Assembly: GCA_947630805.1 (NCBI GenBank)
Contig: CANRIV010000013.1
Span: 1 to 49,111, forward strand
Reading direction: 5' to 3'
From: an uncultured Lachnospiraceae bacterium
Lineage (GTDB): Bacteria; Bacillota; Clostridia; Lachnospirales; Lachnospiraceae
DNA length: 49,111 bases
Part shown: positions 16,544 to 24,375 of the stretch, piece by piece
How positions within the stretch are numbered: the stretch's first letter is position 1
Layout of the letters: the number at the start of each line of letters is the position of its first letter
Made by a program: the position numbers and the translations under genes
The notes under the pieces: generated by a model
The model's database searches: none
The model's input: only the letters and a program-made list of their open reading frames with translations
What the model was told of the DNA's origin: nothing

Positions 16544-17223
16544 GAAAAGGTCTTTTGATAAACGCTGCGTTTCCTATGGAAAGATGGTATTATTTTGTGG
16601 CGATATGTATTCTTCTTTTTTCCGTTCTTATATTTTTATGTCGTTTTGAGAAAAGAAAACCTCAGGCAAGAGAGGTCGTTGTGCTGGCGGTTATGACCAG
16701 TCTTGCGATTCTGGGAAGGCTGATTTTGTTCATGACGCCGCAGATAAAGCCATGCGCCGCAATTATTATTATTACGGGAATTATGTTAGGAAAGGAAGCG
16801 GGTTTTTTATGTGGAGCCTTGACGGCTTTTGTGTCAGACTTCTTTTTTGGCCAGGGACCGTGGACCATCTGGCAGATGTTTGCGTTTGGTATGATTGGAC
16901 TGCTCTCGGCTGTAATCTTTTCCGGGAAAGAAAATCTTTTGAGAGAGAAAAAGTGGCTGCTTTGTCTCTATGGTTTTTTTGCTGCTTTTCTGGGATATGG
17001 ATTCATTATGGATTTTTCTACGGTGCTGATGTATACCGATTCTCCTAAAATTTCCGCATTGATTGCGACATTTATTACCGGTTTGGGATTTAATTTGATT
17101 CACGGATTTTCTACCGCTGTATTTTTATGGTTTCTGGCAAATCCTTTTTTCCGGAAGCTGGATAGAATTAAGACAAAGTATGGAATGTACATAAAAGACG
17201 TTAAGAAAAAAACGGGAAAATAA
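16525..17223 (+). CDS. ECF transporter substrate-binding (S) component
   Basis: This 232-residue integral membrane protein has about six hydrophobic helices and a small Gly/Phe-rich loop (SDFFFGQGPW), as in ECF S components. It contains the AxxxA-like helix that contacts the T subunit. GGAGG at 16510-16514 supports the start. It shares an operon with a dedicated T component and fused ATPase, so this is a group I (dedicated) ECF system. The S-family sequence does not by itself tell me the substrate. The neighbouring transcobalamin-like proteins make a corrinoid the leading guess. Confidence 0.85.
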   Translation: MRKGRIGKGLLINAAFPMERWYYFVAICILLFSVLIFLCRFEKRKPQAREVVVLAVMTSLAILGRLILFMTPQIKPCAAIIIITGIMLGKEAGFLCGALTAFVSDFFFGQGPWTIWQMFAFGMIGLLSAVIFSGKENLLREKKWLLCLYGFFAAFLGYGFIMDFSTVLMYTDSPKISALIATFITGLGFNLIHGFSTAVFLWFLANPFFRKLDRIKTKYGMYIKDVKKKTGK

Positions 17224-17302
17224 TCAGCCTAAAATAGAAACTGAAGTTAATTTAGAGAGAAATATTGCGAATAAAACAGCAGGAACTCTGAATAAAATAA
17301 AG

Positions 17303-17331
17303 TTGAAAATTAAAAAATATGGTGCTATTAT
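17303..17331 (+). promoter_or_regulatory. Promoter of the antiporter gene
   Basis: TTGAAA, 17-base spacer, TATTAT, in the gap after the ECF S gene. The antiporter is therefore probably transcribed separately from the ECF operon. Confidence 0.65.
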
Positions 17332-17425
17332 GTATCAGATTAAAACAGCGCAGGGTTTGTAAGTTTTAAAGACAGGAAGAAAAATGGAGACTGTTTTGTC
17401 TGACAGAAGAAAAGAGGGGAGCATC

Positions 17426-18766
17426 ATGGAAGAATTTGGGTACTTATGGCAATTGGCACTCATTTTGGGAAGTACCAAGCTTTTGGGACTGGTAACAAAA
17501 AAGTTTAGTATGCCGCAGGTCGTCGGGGCGCTGATGGCAGGTCTCATATTGGGACCGGCAGTACTTGGTAATTTATTGGCTGATGTATCTATTGGAGGGC
17601 ATCAGATTGTCAAACTGACACTATATGAAACACCGTTTATAAATCATTTATCCGAAATCGGTGTGATTGTTTTAATGTTCTGTGCAGGTTTGGAAACCGA
17701 TATCAATGAGTTAAAGAAATGTGGGAAGGCCTCATTCATTATTGCTGTTATCGGCGTAATTGTACCGCTGGTTACCGGAGGAATTTTTACCTATTGGTTT
17801 TTGGAAAACGGGTGGATAAGTTCCGCCCAGGGAAGTACAAAACTGTTGCAGGCTGTTTTTGTTGGTGTCATTCTGACGGCAACGTCTGTAAGTATAACGG
17901 TAGAGACACTGCAGGAGATGGGAAAATTAAAGACTGCGTCGGGAAATGCAATCCTGGGAGCAGCAATTATAGATGATATTCTTGGAATTGTTATATTGAC
18001 ATTAGTAACCAGTCTGGGAGGAGCAGGAAGTCAGGCCGGCAGCTCGGTGGAATTGATTATTGTACTGATAAAAATTATTGCTTTTTTTGCTTTTGTTGGG
18101 GCGTTTGGTTTTATAATATATAAAGGATTCTCTAAATGGAGAGCTCATGATGGAAAAGGAAAGCACAGACATGCGGTAATGGCATTTGTCATTTGCCTTC
18201 TAATGTCGTTTGCGGCAGAATATTTTTTTGGTGTGGCAGATATTACAGGCGCCTTCTTCGCGGGTGTTATTATATCCATGACTCAGGAAGACCAGTTTAT
18301 TGCATCAAAATTTGAAGTAATTTCCTATTTATTTTTAAGTCCGGTATTTTTTGCCAGCATCGGACTGAAAGTAGATGGAGATGCAATCATGTCTATGGGT
18401 CTTCCGATAGTGATGTATGCTTTGCTGCTGACGCTGATAGCCATTCTGACGAAAGTAGTTGGCTGTGGTTTGGGAGCAAAAATATGTGGATATAAAAATT
18501 ATCAATGTCTGCGTATTGGAGTGGGAATGATATGCAGAGGAGAAGTGGCGCTGATTGTGGCAAACAAAGGAATAGAAGCCGGACTGATGAGTCAGGAAAT
18601 CGTGGCGCCGGTCATTATAGTGGTCATTGCTACGACGATTGTGACGCCGATTATTTTAAAACCTGTTTTTATGCGCAAGGGGGCGAATGGCATTGATGTA
18701 CCACATGAAAGTAAATTAATTGAAAATATTGAAAAAAGAGTGGAATCTCTTATCTTTAGAAAATAA
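17426..18766 (+). CDS. Cation:proton antiporter (CPA2 family)
   Basis: This 446-residue membrane protein of the Na+/H+ exchanger, KefB/GerN type has about 12 TM helices. Diagnostic pieces are MPQVVGALMAGLILGP (TM2), IIDDILGIVILT (the Asp-Asp ion-binding helix) and ADITGAFFAGVIIS. It lacks a C-terminal TrkA-N or TrkA-C domain. The ion is not determinable; Na+, K+ or NH4+ are all known in the family. The frame is open to ATG 17384, but GAGGGGAG just before ATG 17426 and the family-typical MEEFGYLWQLALILG favour 17426. A strong terminator follows. Confidence 0.9.
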   Translation: MEEFGYLWQLALILGSTKLLGLVTKKFSMPQVVGALMAGLILGPAVLGNLLADVSIGGHQIVKLTLYETPFINHLSEIGVIVLMFCAGLETDINELKKCGKASFIIAVIGVIVPLVTGGIFTYWFLENGWISSAQGSTKLLQAVFVGVILTATSVSITVETLQEMGKLKTASGNAILGAAIIDDILGIVILTLVTSLGGAGSQAGSSVELIIVLIKIIAFFAFVGAFGFIIYKGFSKWRAHDGKGKHRHAVMAFVICLLMSFAAEYFFGVADITGAFFAGVIISMTQEDQFIASKFEVISYLFLSPVFFASIGLKVDGDAIMSMGLPIVMYALLLTLIAILTKVVGCGLGAKICGYKNYQCLRIGVGMICRGEVALIVANKGIEAGLMSQEIVAPVIIVVIATTIVTPIILKPVFMRKGANGIDVPHESKLIENIEKRVESLIFRK

Positions 18767-18778
18767 AAAAATACAGGA

Positions 18779-18822
18779 AAAAGAACCTGTGATGGAAGCG
18801 TTCTGTCATAGGTTCTTTTTTT
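18779..18822 (+). terminator. Terminator after the antiporter gene
   Basis: AAAGAACCT and AGGTTCTTT form the base of a 13-bp hairpin ending in a run of seven T. Confidence 0.9.
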
Positions 18823-18826
18823 GTGC

Positions 18827-18835
18827 CATAAAATA
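18827..18835 (+). promoter_or_regulatory. CATAAAATA box upstream of spmB
   Basis: Identical to the box ahead of spmA. It fits a SigK-type -10 (CATAnnnTA) or SigE-type -10, and lies 27 bases before the spmB ATG and just after the antiporter terminator. The -35 region is not clear. Confidence 0.3.
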
Positions 18836-18861
18836 GAAAGAAAGAATCTGGGAAAAAGAAT

Positions 18862-19386
18862 ATGTCAATCATTGTAACAATCTCTTCGCTGATTATTCCT
18901 GCGATAATGATGTTTATTGTTCTGTACGGACTGATTAAAAAATGTAATGTCTATGATGAGTTTGTAAAAGGCGCGACGGAGGGTCTTCCGACCGTAATAA
19001 AAGTAATGCCTACGCTGATAGGACTGATGGTAGCCGTGGGCGTTTTGAGAGCGTCAGGCTTTATGGAATTTGTAGGAACGTGGATTGGAAAATTTACAAA
19101 TCCTATTGGGTTTCCGGGAGAACTGATGCCGGTTACGATTGTTAAAATTTTTTCTTCCTCAGCGGCTACCGGAATGGTCATGGATATTTTTAAGGAATAC
19201 GGACCAGACTCTTATCTGGGAAAAGTTACTTCCATTATGATGAGTTGTACGGAAACCATATTTTATACAATGTCTGTTTATTTTATTACTGCAAAAGTGT
19301 CGAAGACAAGATGGACTCTGGCAGGTGCATTTCTGACTACACTTGTGGGGACCGCCGCAAGTATTTTGCTGGCAAGAGTAATTTAA
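18862..19386 (+). CDS. spmB: Spore maturation protein B
   Basis: This 174-residue membrane protein of the Gate family, SpmB type, has YDEFVKGATEGLPTVIKVMP and FSSSAATGMVMD as characteristic segments. Three or four TM helices are apparent. In Bacillus it works with SpmA in spore core dehydration and is encoded beside it. Here it stands 10.6 kb away, flanked by an antiporter gene with its terminator and by a regulator pair. It must therefore be expressed from its own signal. Confidence 0.92.
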   Translation: MSIIVTISSLIIPAIMMFIVLYGLIKKCNVYDEFVKGATEGLPTVIKVMPTLIGLMVAVGVLRASGFMEFVGTWIGKFTNPIGFPGELMPVTIVKIFSSSAATGMVMDIFKEYGPDSYLGKVTSIMMSCTETIFYTMSVYFITAKVSKTRWTLAGAFLTTLVGTAASILLARVI

Positions 19387-19516
19387 GCCGGAATAAATAT
19401 CAAAAAAGGCAGAATATTATTAAGGGACTAAAAGTACATTAATAATGGCTAGCGGCAAAAATTAAAAGAAGATAGCATTTTAACAGAAAAAGGATAATAT
19501 CTTATGAGGATTTATT

Positions 19517-19870
19517 ATGGCAGACTCGAAAAACAGACATCTTGCAGCGTATGCGAAAAGAATGAAAAATATCAGAAATGAATACCGGATGTCTCAGGAA
19601 AAGTTTGCTGAGACATTGGAGATTTCCCTGTCCACTTATAAGAAAATAGAAAGCGGACAGATGGGTGTATCCACAGATATTTTAAAGAAAGTAAAGCATA
19701 AGTTTAATGTATCCTCAGATTATATTTTGTATGGAGATTGTGAAAATACAGAAGATGTGATAGATGTTGTTTATAATTGCAGCGAGATGGATAAAATGAA
19801 AATATTTTTGAAATTAAGTGAGCAGTTAGGAAAATGTACAAATGAAAAAGATACTTATACTGGAAGATAA
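19517..19870 (+). CDS. XRE-family helix-turn-helix protein
   Basis: This 117-residue protein has an N-terminal Cro/CI-type HTH (~residues 10-68: RNEYRMSQEKFAETLEIS, STYKKIESG). A short acidic C-terminal part follows. GAGG lies seven bases before the ATG. Its 3' end overlaps the LytTR regulator by 29 bases, so both are made together. Target genes are unknown. Confidence 0.85.
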   Translation: MADSKNRHLAAYAKRMKNIRNEYRMSQEKFAETLEISLSTYKKIESGQMGVSTDILKKVKHKFNVSSDYILYGDCENTEDVIDVVYNCSEMDKMKIFLKLSEQLGKCTNEKDTYTGR

Positions 19871-20570
19871 AGAAATACATAGAAATGTATTAAAACAGCT
19901 TTTGCAGGAACTGGATATAAAAATTCAGATTTATGAGGCGGCAACAGTAGAACAGGCGTACAAGGTGTCCTTAGAAGAGAAAGTAGATGTGTTTCTGGTT
20001 GATATTATTTTGAATACAAAAGTGCGGGGAGATGTGTCAGGTTTAAGATTTATGGAGCAAATCCGAAAGCTGCCACACTATTTTTTTACCCCGCTCATTT
20101 TTATTACTTCTTTGGAAGATCCTCTTTTGTATGCGTATAAAAATTTACATTGTTTCGGATATGTGGAAAAACCCTTTGACAAGGAAGAAGTAAAGCGTCT
20201 TGTGCGGCAGGCTTTGACGTTTGCCGATATGGAGCGCGTGGATAAGACCTTTTATTTTCGGAGTGAGGGTGTTATTTATGCTGTGGATTCCCGCGATATT
20301 ATATATATAGAAAATGTAAAAAGAAAGATTGTTATTCATACGCAAAAAGAACAGATTGTTGTTCCATATATGACGAATGAAAAATTGATACGGGAACTGG
20401 GGAGTGATAATTTTGTGCAGTGCAGCAGATTTTGCATCGTGCATAAAAAATATATTGAAACAATAGATTATGTAAACCGATATATTCGGTTAAAGGGAAT
20501 AAAAGAGCCTGTTGAAATTGGAATCACAATGAAAAAAAGGCTAAAAGAAACATTTGCAAATTTATCGTGA
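19842..20570 (+). CDS. LytTR-family response regulator
   Basis: This 242-residue protein has a receiver domain (1-~120) with acidic pocket E8/D9, phospho-acceptor Asp54 (FLVDIIL) and the conserved Lys in FGYVEKPFD. A LytTR DNA-binding domain (~135-240) follows: IYIENVKRKIVIHT, FVQCSRFCIVHKKYIE. No histidine kinase gene lies in the window, so the input is an orphan or supplied elsewhere. It is translationally coupled to the XRE protein, which could supply a second DNA-binding activity to the same circuit. Confidence 0.9.
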   Translation: MKKILILEDKEIHRNVLKQLLQELDIKIQIYEAATVEQAYKVSLEEKVDVFLVDIILNTKVRGDVSGLRFMEQIRKLPHYFFTPLIFITSLEDPLLYAYKNLHCFGYVEKPFDKEEVKRLVRQALTFADMERVDKTFYFRSEGVIYAVDSRDIIYIENVKRKIVIHTQKEQIVVPYMTNEKLIRELGSDNFVQCSRFCIVHKKYIETIDYVNRYIRLKGIKEPVEIGITMKKRLKETFANLS

Positions 20571-20713
20571 ATTTGTGGCATGAACGTATGAAAAATAAAA
20601 TTAAAAGGGATAAAAAGAAAGAAAAAAGGAAAAAATCAGCTGTTTCAGGAATAAAAAATTGAGATTCAGCAACAAAGAGCCGAAATTAAATATCACATAT
20701 TATAATAATATAT

Positions 20714-20841
20714 CAGAGGTGACCAACCCATATTATTTTGTATATAAAGCGTCTGTTGGGGGTAGAAGTGCTTTATATACGGATATACCTCAAAAATGCT
20801 GTCGGTTTTATCGGATGAGGATATAAAACCAACAGCATTTT
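20714..20841 (+). ncRNA. Candidate structured small RNA with terminator
   Basis: Between converging genes, 20716-20791 folds into an outer stem GAGGT/ACCTC. Inside is a perfect 11-bp hairpin (20740-20750 with 20770-20780), and a possible 5-bp pseudoknot links CCAAC (20723-20727) to GTTGG in the hairpin loop (20755-20759). A terminator hairpin follows at once. A TATAAT at 20701-20706 would place the transcript start at the base of the outer stem, but no -35 is seen. No known family is recognised. It could also be 3' UTR structure of either neighbour. Confidence 0.35.
20793..20841. terminator. Bidirectional terminator downstream of the DUF885 gene
   Basis: AAAATGCTGT and GGTTTTA pair with TAAAACC and ACAGCATTTT in an 18-position stem with one mismatch. 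On the minus strand it is followed by five T, suiting the DUF885 gene. On the plus strand the tail is TTTTCTGTT. Confidence 0.85.
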
Positions 20842-20849
20842 CTGTTAGA

Positions 20850-22670
20850 TTATTTATTATATTCATATAGAATCCATTTTTTTATCGTATCAAAATCCGC
20901 AGGTCCCAGCGATAAAAGCGCTTTGTGAAATTTTTGTAAATCAAATTGGCCGCGGGTCTGTTTCTTTACAAAATCTTTTAGAGAAAGAATTTCTAGATAT
21001 CCGACATAATATTGAAGATAATTTCCAGGCTCTTCCACCACAGCCTGAAAAATAGACTGGCAGACAGAGGAGTCATCAATATTATAATTTTTTAAAAAAT
21101 CTATGGTATTTTCCAAGGTCCATCCCTCATAGTGAATTCCGATATCGCAAAGAGAATATAAGGCAAGAGAGTAGGAAGCGCTGCAGGCAAGAGCGCGCGC
21201 AAGCTGTTTATCGGAATATTCATAGTTATAAGACATAAATTCCACATAAGTTGCCCAACCTTCGGTATATCCGCCATAATTGATTAGCTGCCGGATAGGA
21301 AGCGGCTGGGTAGAACTGAAGTAATTTGTCTGATACATGTGCCCGGGAATCCCTTCATGTGCTATGGTGGCGTAGATATCCTGATCTTCAAAATTCTTAC
21401 TGTTGTTGATATAAATAATATTATTATTTGGCGTGTCGATAGGCGGGGAAAGATAAAAAGCAGGACTCAGGTAATTTTCCAGGCTCTGGTCGACATATTT
21501 AATTTTATAAGGAATATTTTTCAGCGCGGGAAAATCAGAAGAACTTTTCATCTCTAACTCTTCTAAAATTTTCTGAGGGGATAAAGTGTTTTTACTGTTT
21601 TGATATATGGTTTCCTCCAACTCGGGATTGACGGTCAGAAGAGAGTACAGTGTTCTTATATCACTGGCAATTTGCGTCTGTATTTGCGCTTTTAATTCCA
21701 AAGGAGACTTACTGCTTCCGGTCAGGTTTTTCACAAGATATTCATAATAATCCTGACCGTTTTTTAAATAATAAAGACCGTTGGGGTTTTTACAATATCC
21801 CTGCTCTTTTAACCGGGTCAGAGTGGATATAATATTTTCATAAGCCGGAAATACGCTGGAGATAAGCATCTGTTTATTTCTTTGAATATATGCTTCTTTT
21901 TCTTTTCGGGAAAGCCCTTTTACCATCTGAATTTTTTTGGAAAAAGAGGAGAAAAGAAGATTTTCTTCTGCGTTTTTTTGATTTAAAAAATCTTTGCATT
22001 GTGCCACAATATTTTCGACTGCAGTATTTCCAATAAAACAATCGTGTTCTGCTTTCAAAGTCTGGAATTCACAGATTTGAGAAAAATATGTTTTTATCTG
22101 AGATAAAAGAACAAGATACTGCTCTACATCTTTTTTGGAAGCAAACTGGTATTCAGATAATAAAACCGGAAGCTGCGCCTGAAAACCGGTCGTGGGACTG
22201 AGCAGTTCAGAGCACAGACATAAATCAGAAAAATCCAGTTGGTTTGAAAAGTATTTTAAAATAAGGTCATAGGTAATTTTTTGATTGGGAAGAAGGTCTT
22301 CATAAGGGAATGTTTTCAGTGTATTAATTTCATTGATAAATGCCTGTTGCGATTCTGTCATAGATTTATAGGTATATTCTCCCAGAGAAGATGGGATTTC
22401 TGTAAGACCCATCTCTTCCGGCTTTTGGAGAAAAAAGTGAAGACTCAGAGCATCGCCGGAAAGCTGTGACAGGAATAATTGATTCGCATATTGGTCGAAA
22501 TAATACTGGGTATTATTTTCATAATTCTGACGTTTTGTATCTGGCGAAAACAAAGAATGCAAAAAGCCTGAAATACTGAATACAATGATAAGTATGGTGC
22601 AGATAAGAGGAAAAATTTTCAACCGCTCATCTTTTTTGCGAAAAAAGGAAGGGATGTATGGAAAGGTCAT
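20850..22670 (-). CDS. Membrane-anchored DUF885 putative metallopeptidase
   Basis: This 606-residue protein has a basic cytoplasmic N-terminus and one TM helix (~residues 18-40), then a large extracytoplasmic domain of the DUF885 family. The zinc-site-like motif HEGIPGHMYQ (~437-446) and the downstream EGWATYVEF (~468-476) match the HExxxGH...EGW pattern of that family, which is related to peptidase clan MA helical metallopeptidases. Substrate unknown. It is transcribed alone from a good minus-strand promoter and ended by the strong bidirectional terminator. Confidence 0.85.
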   Translation of the reverse strand: MTFPYIPSFFRKKDERLKIFPLICTILIIVFSISGFLHSLFSPDTKRQNYENNTQYYFDQYANQLFLSQLSGDALSLHFFLQKPEEMGLTEIPSSLGEYTYKSMTESQQAFINEINTLKTFPYEDLLPNQKITYDLILKYFSNQLDFSDLCLCSELLSPTTGFQAQLPVLLSEYQFASKKDVEQYLVLLSQIKTYFSQICEFQTLKAEHDCFIGNTAVENIVAQCKDFLNQKNAEENLLFSSFSKKIQMVKGLSRKEKEAYIQRNKQMLISSVFPAYENIISTLTRLKEQGYCKNPNGLYYLKNGQDYYEYLVKNLTGSSKSPLELKAQIQTQIASDIRTLYSLLTVNPELEETIYQNSKNTLSPQKILEELEMKSSSDFPALKNIPYKIKYVDQSLENYLSPAFYLSPPIDTPNNNIIYINNSKNFEDQDIYATIAHEGIPGHMYQTNYFSSTQPLPIRQLINYGGYTEGWATYVEFMSYNYEYSDKQLARALACSASYSLALYSLCDIGIHYEGWTLENTIDFLKNYNIDDSSVCQSIFQAVVEEPGNYLQYYVGYLEILSLKDFVKKQTRGQFDLQKFHKALLSLGPADFDTIKKWILYEYNK

Positions 22671-22693
22671 AATATCTCTGCTCCAAAAGTCTA

Positions 22694-22722
22694 TTTATAA
22701 TAAAATATAAAGGAGTTCGCAA
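22694..22722 (-). promoter_or_regulatory. Promoter of the DUF885 gene
   Basis: On the minus strand: TTGCGA, 17-base spacer, TATAAA, 24 bases before the start codon and back-to-back with the HPr promoter. Confidence 0.6.
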
Positions 22723-22745
22723 ATATATGATATTCAATTATAATA

Positions 22746-22754
22746 TGCTATAAT
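22746..22754 (+). promoter_or_regulatory. Extended -10 promoter of the HPr gene
   Basis: TGCTATAAT is an extended -10 with a perfect hexamer and no good -35. It would give a leader of about 155 bases before the HPr ATG, in which I see no recognisable riboswitch or terminator. Confidence 0.5.
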
Positions 22755-22918
22755 AAAATCTTAAAGCAGGAGAGCCTGACAGGAATCGAATGGAGAATAG
22801 AAAATAAAAAAAATAGCAGATCTTCCCATGAAGTGGTGGAGTAAGGAAATTTAAGATAAGAGGACAGAATCGTTAAGATTTGCGGGAAAACCAGATAATC
22901 ATATAACAGGAGGAAAAA

Positions 22919-23182
22919 ATGCTGAGTAAAAAAATTCAAATTCAAAATGAAGCGGGTCTTCATCTGAGACCGGCAGGTGTGATTGCAAAAGAAATGGGAA
23001 AATTTTCAAGTAAGATTACAATTATATTAGAGAAAAAAAGAATTAACGCAAAAAGCCTGATTAACATTATTTCTGCGTGCATTAAAAAAGATACGGAAGT
23101 TATATTTGAATGTGATGGCGAGGATGAGGACGCGGCAATGGCAAAAATTGAGGAGCTTGCAAAGATGAATTTTGGGGAGTAG
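22919..23182 (+). CDS. HPr family phosphocarrier protein
   Basis: This 87-residue HPr has the active-site His15 context GLHLRPAGV and a Ser46-type region INAKSLINIISACIKKD. Both the PEP-dependent histidine site and the regulatory serine appear present. It carries phosphate between enzyme I and the sugar-specific EII proteins or acts as a catabolite-repression corepressor. Enzyme I is not adjacent. AGGAGG precedes the ATG. A DeoR-type regulator follows 217 bases downstream. Confidence 0.9.
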   Translation: MLSKKIQIQNEAGLHLRPAGVIAKEMGKFSSKITIILEKKRINAKSLINIISACIKKDTEVIFECDGEDEDAAMAKIEELAKMNFGE

Positions 23183-23399
23183 AGGAGTATCCTGTTGACA
23201 GGAATTGCCAAAAGCAGTGATTGGAGACGGTAGAGTTTCATTAGAAACGAAAGAGAGCAAATGCCAAAGGGAGGAAAAAGAGAAATAGCCAAAAACAAAT
23301 AAGAAAAAAACAAGAATGTGATGGAAAAATGATGATATTTGACAAAACATTAAAAATGAAAGAAAATAGGAGCATGATATACTAAGGAGGAGAAAAGTA

Positions 23400-24164
23400 G
23401 TGCTAGCGAGAGAACGACAAAATAAAATCGTTGAATTGGTAAATGAAAACGGCTCTGTTTTGGTCAAGGAACTGGCAAATATGTTTAAAGTAACAGAAGA
23501 CAGTATCAGAAAAGATTTAACACTACTTGAAAAGAAAGGTTTCTTAAAGAAAACATATGGCGGAGCTATAAAAGAACAAGTTTCGACGAATATTTTATTA
23601 TTATCTAAGCAAAAAGAAGAAAATGTGAAAGAAAAGAAAGAGGCGGCGAAAAAGGCGTTTGAAATCATTCAGGAAAGAGATGTTATTTTTCTGGATGTAT
23701 CGGCAGTCAATGTTGAATTGATGAAGCTGATTATGGAGGTAAATATACAGGTAACAGTCGTCACAAATATGATTGGTGTCATGATGGCTTACAATCCGGA
23801 TACAAAAGTTAAGCTATTGTTTATTGGCGGGCTGTTAAATAAAGGAAAAGATGGCTTTACCGGCTCGTATGCCAACAAGCAGATTGCAGAATTTCGTTTT
23901 GATAAGGCTTTCATCGGTGTGGCGGGTATTGATATTGAGGGGAATCGCGTTTACACATATACCACGGAAGGAGCCCTGACCAAAAAGGCAATTATGAACA
24001 GTAGTTCGAAAGCCTACATGGTAATGGAAAATGAAAAGTTTGTAAAAAATGGCGCCTATAAATTTTCCAATGTAGATGACTTTGCGGGGATTATGCTGGC
24101 AAAGAAACCAGATGCAAAAATTTTAAAGAGAATAGAAAATTATCCAATAGGATTATTTTATTAA
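23400..24164 (+). CDS. DeoR/GlpR-family transcriptional regulator
   Basis: This 254-residue repressor-type protein starts at GTG (23400), nine bases after a perfect AAGGAGG. The N-terminal winged helix contains MLARERQNKIVELVNENG and FKVTEDSIRKDLTLLEKKG, the DeoR recognition signature. The C-terminal DeoRC effector domain has FLDVSAVNVELM and VAGIDIEGNRVYTYTTEGAL, and probably senses a sugar phosphate. No sugar-catabolic genes adjoin it, so the regulon is not evident. It sits next to HPr, which would make sense for carbohydrate control. Confidence 0.9.
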   Translation: MLARERQNKIVELVNENGSVLVKELANMFKVTEDSIRKDLTLLEKKGFLKKTYGGAIKEQVSTNILLLSKQKEENVKEKKEAAKKAFEIIQERDVIFLDVSAVNVELMKLIMEVNIQVTVVTNMIGVMMAYNPDTKVKLLFIGGLLNKGKDGFTGSYANKQIAEFRFDKAFIGVAGIDIEGNRVYTYTTEGALTKKAIMNSSSKAYMVMENEKFVKNGAYKFSNVDDFAGIMLAKKPDAKILKRIENYPIGLFY

Positions 24165-24247
24165 GAAAAGACCGGCAGGGGAAGCGCGTGAGCCATAAGG
24201 AAACATTCACAAAAATATGACTTGCGCCAAATAGACGGAAAAATGAA

Positions 24248-24288
24248 AACGCTATGTAATAGGTTTATCCGATTACATAGCGTTATTT
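24248..24288 (+). terminator. Terminator after the DeoR-type gene
   Basis: AACGCTATGTAAT pairs with ATTACATAGCGTT (13 bp) around a short loop, followed by ATTTTC. Confidence 0.8.
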
Positions 24289-24326
24289 TCTGTTACCGGC
24301 GAGAAAATTACTCATCCGTCGACAGA

Positions 24327-24355
24327 TTGAAAAAAGTGCGAAAATACGCTATGAT
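24327..24355 (+). promoter_or_regulatory. Promoter of the EamA transporter gene
   Basis: TTGAAA, 17-base spacer, TATGAT, 20 bases before the start codon. Confidence 0.65.
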
Positions 24356-24375
24356 AATACAGAGGTGATGTGTGT

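Noticed and set aside
23339-23383. Promoter for the DeoR-type gene using TTGACA at 23339 and TATACT at 23378
   Set aside because: The spacing of 33 bases is far too long, and a start from the -10 would fall inside the Shine-Dalgarno sequence.
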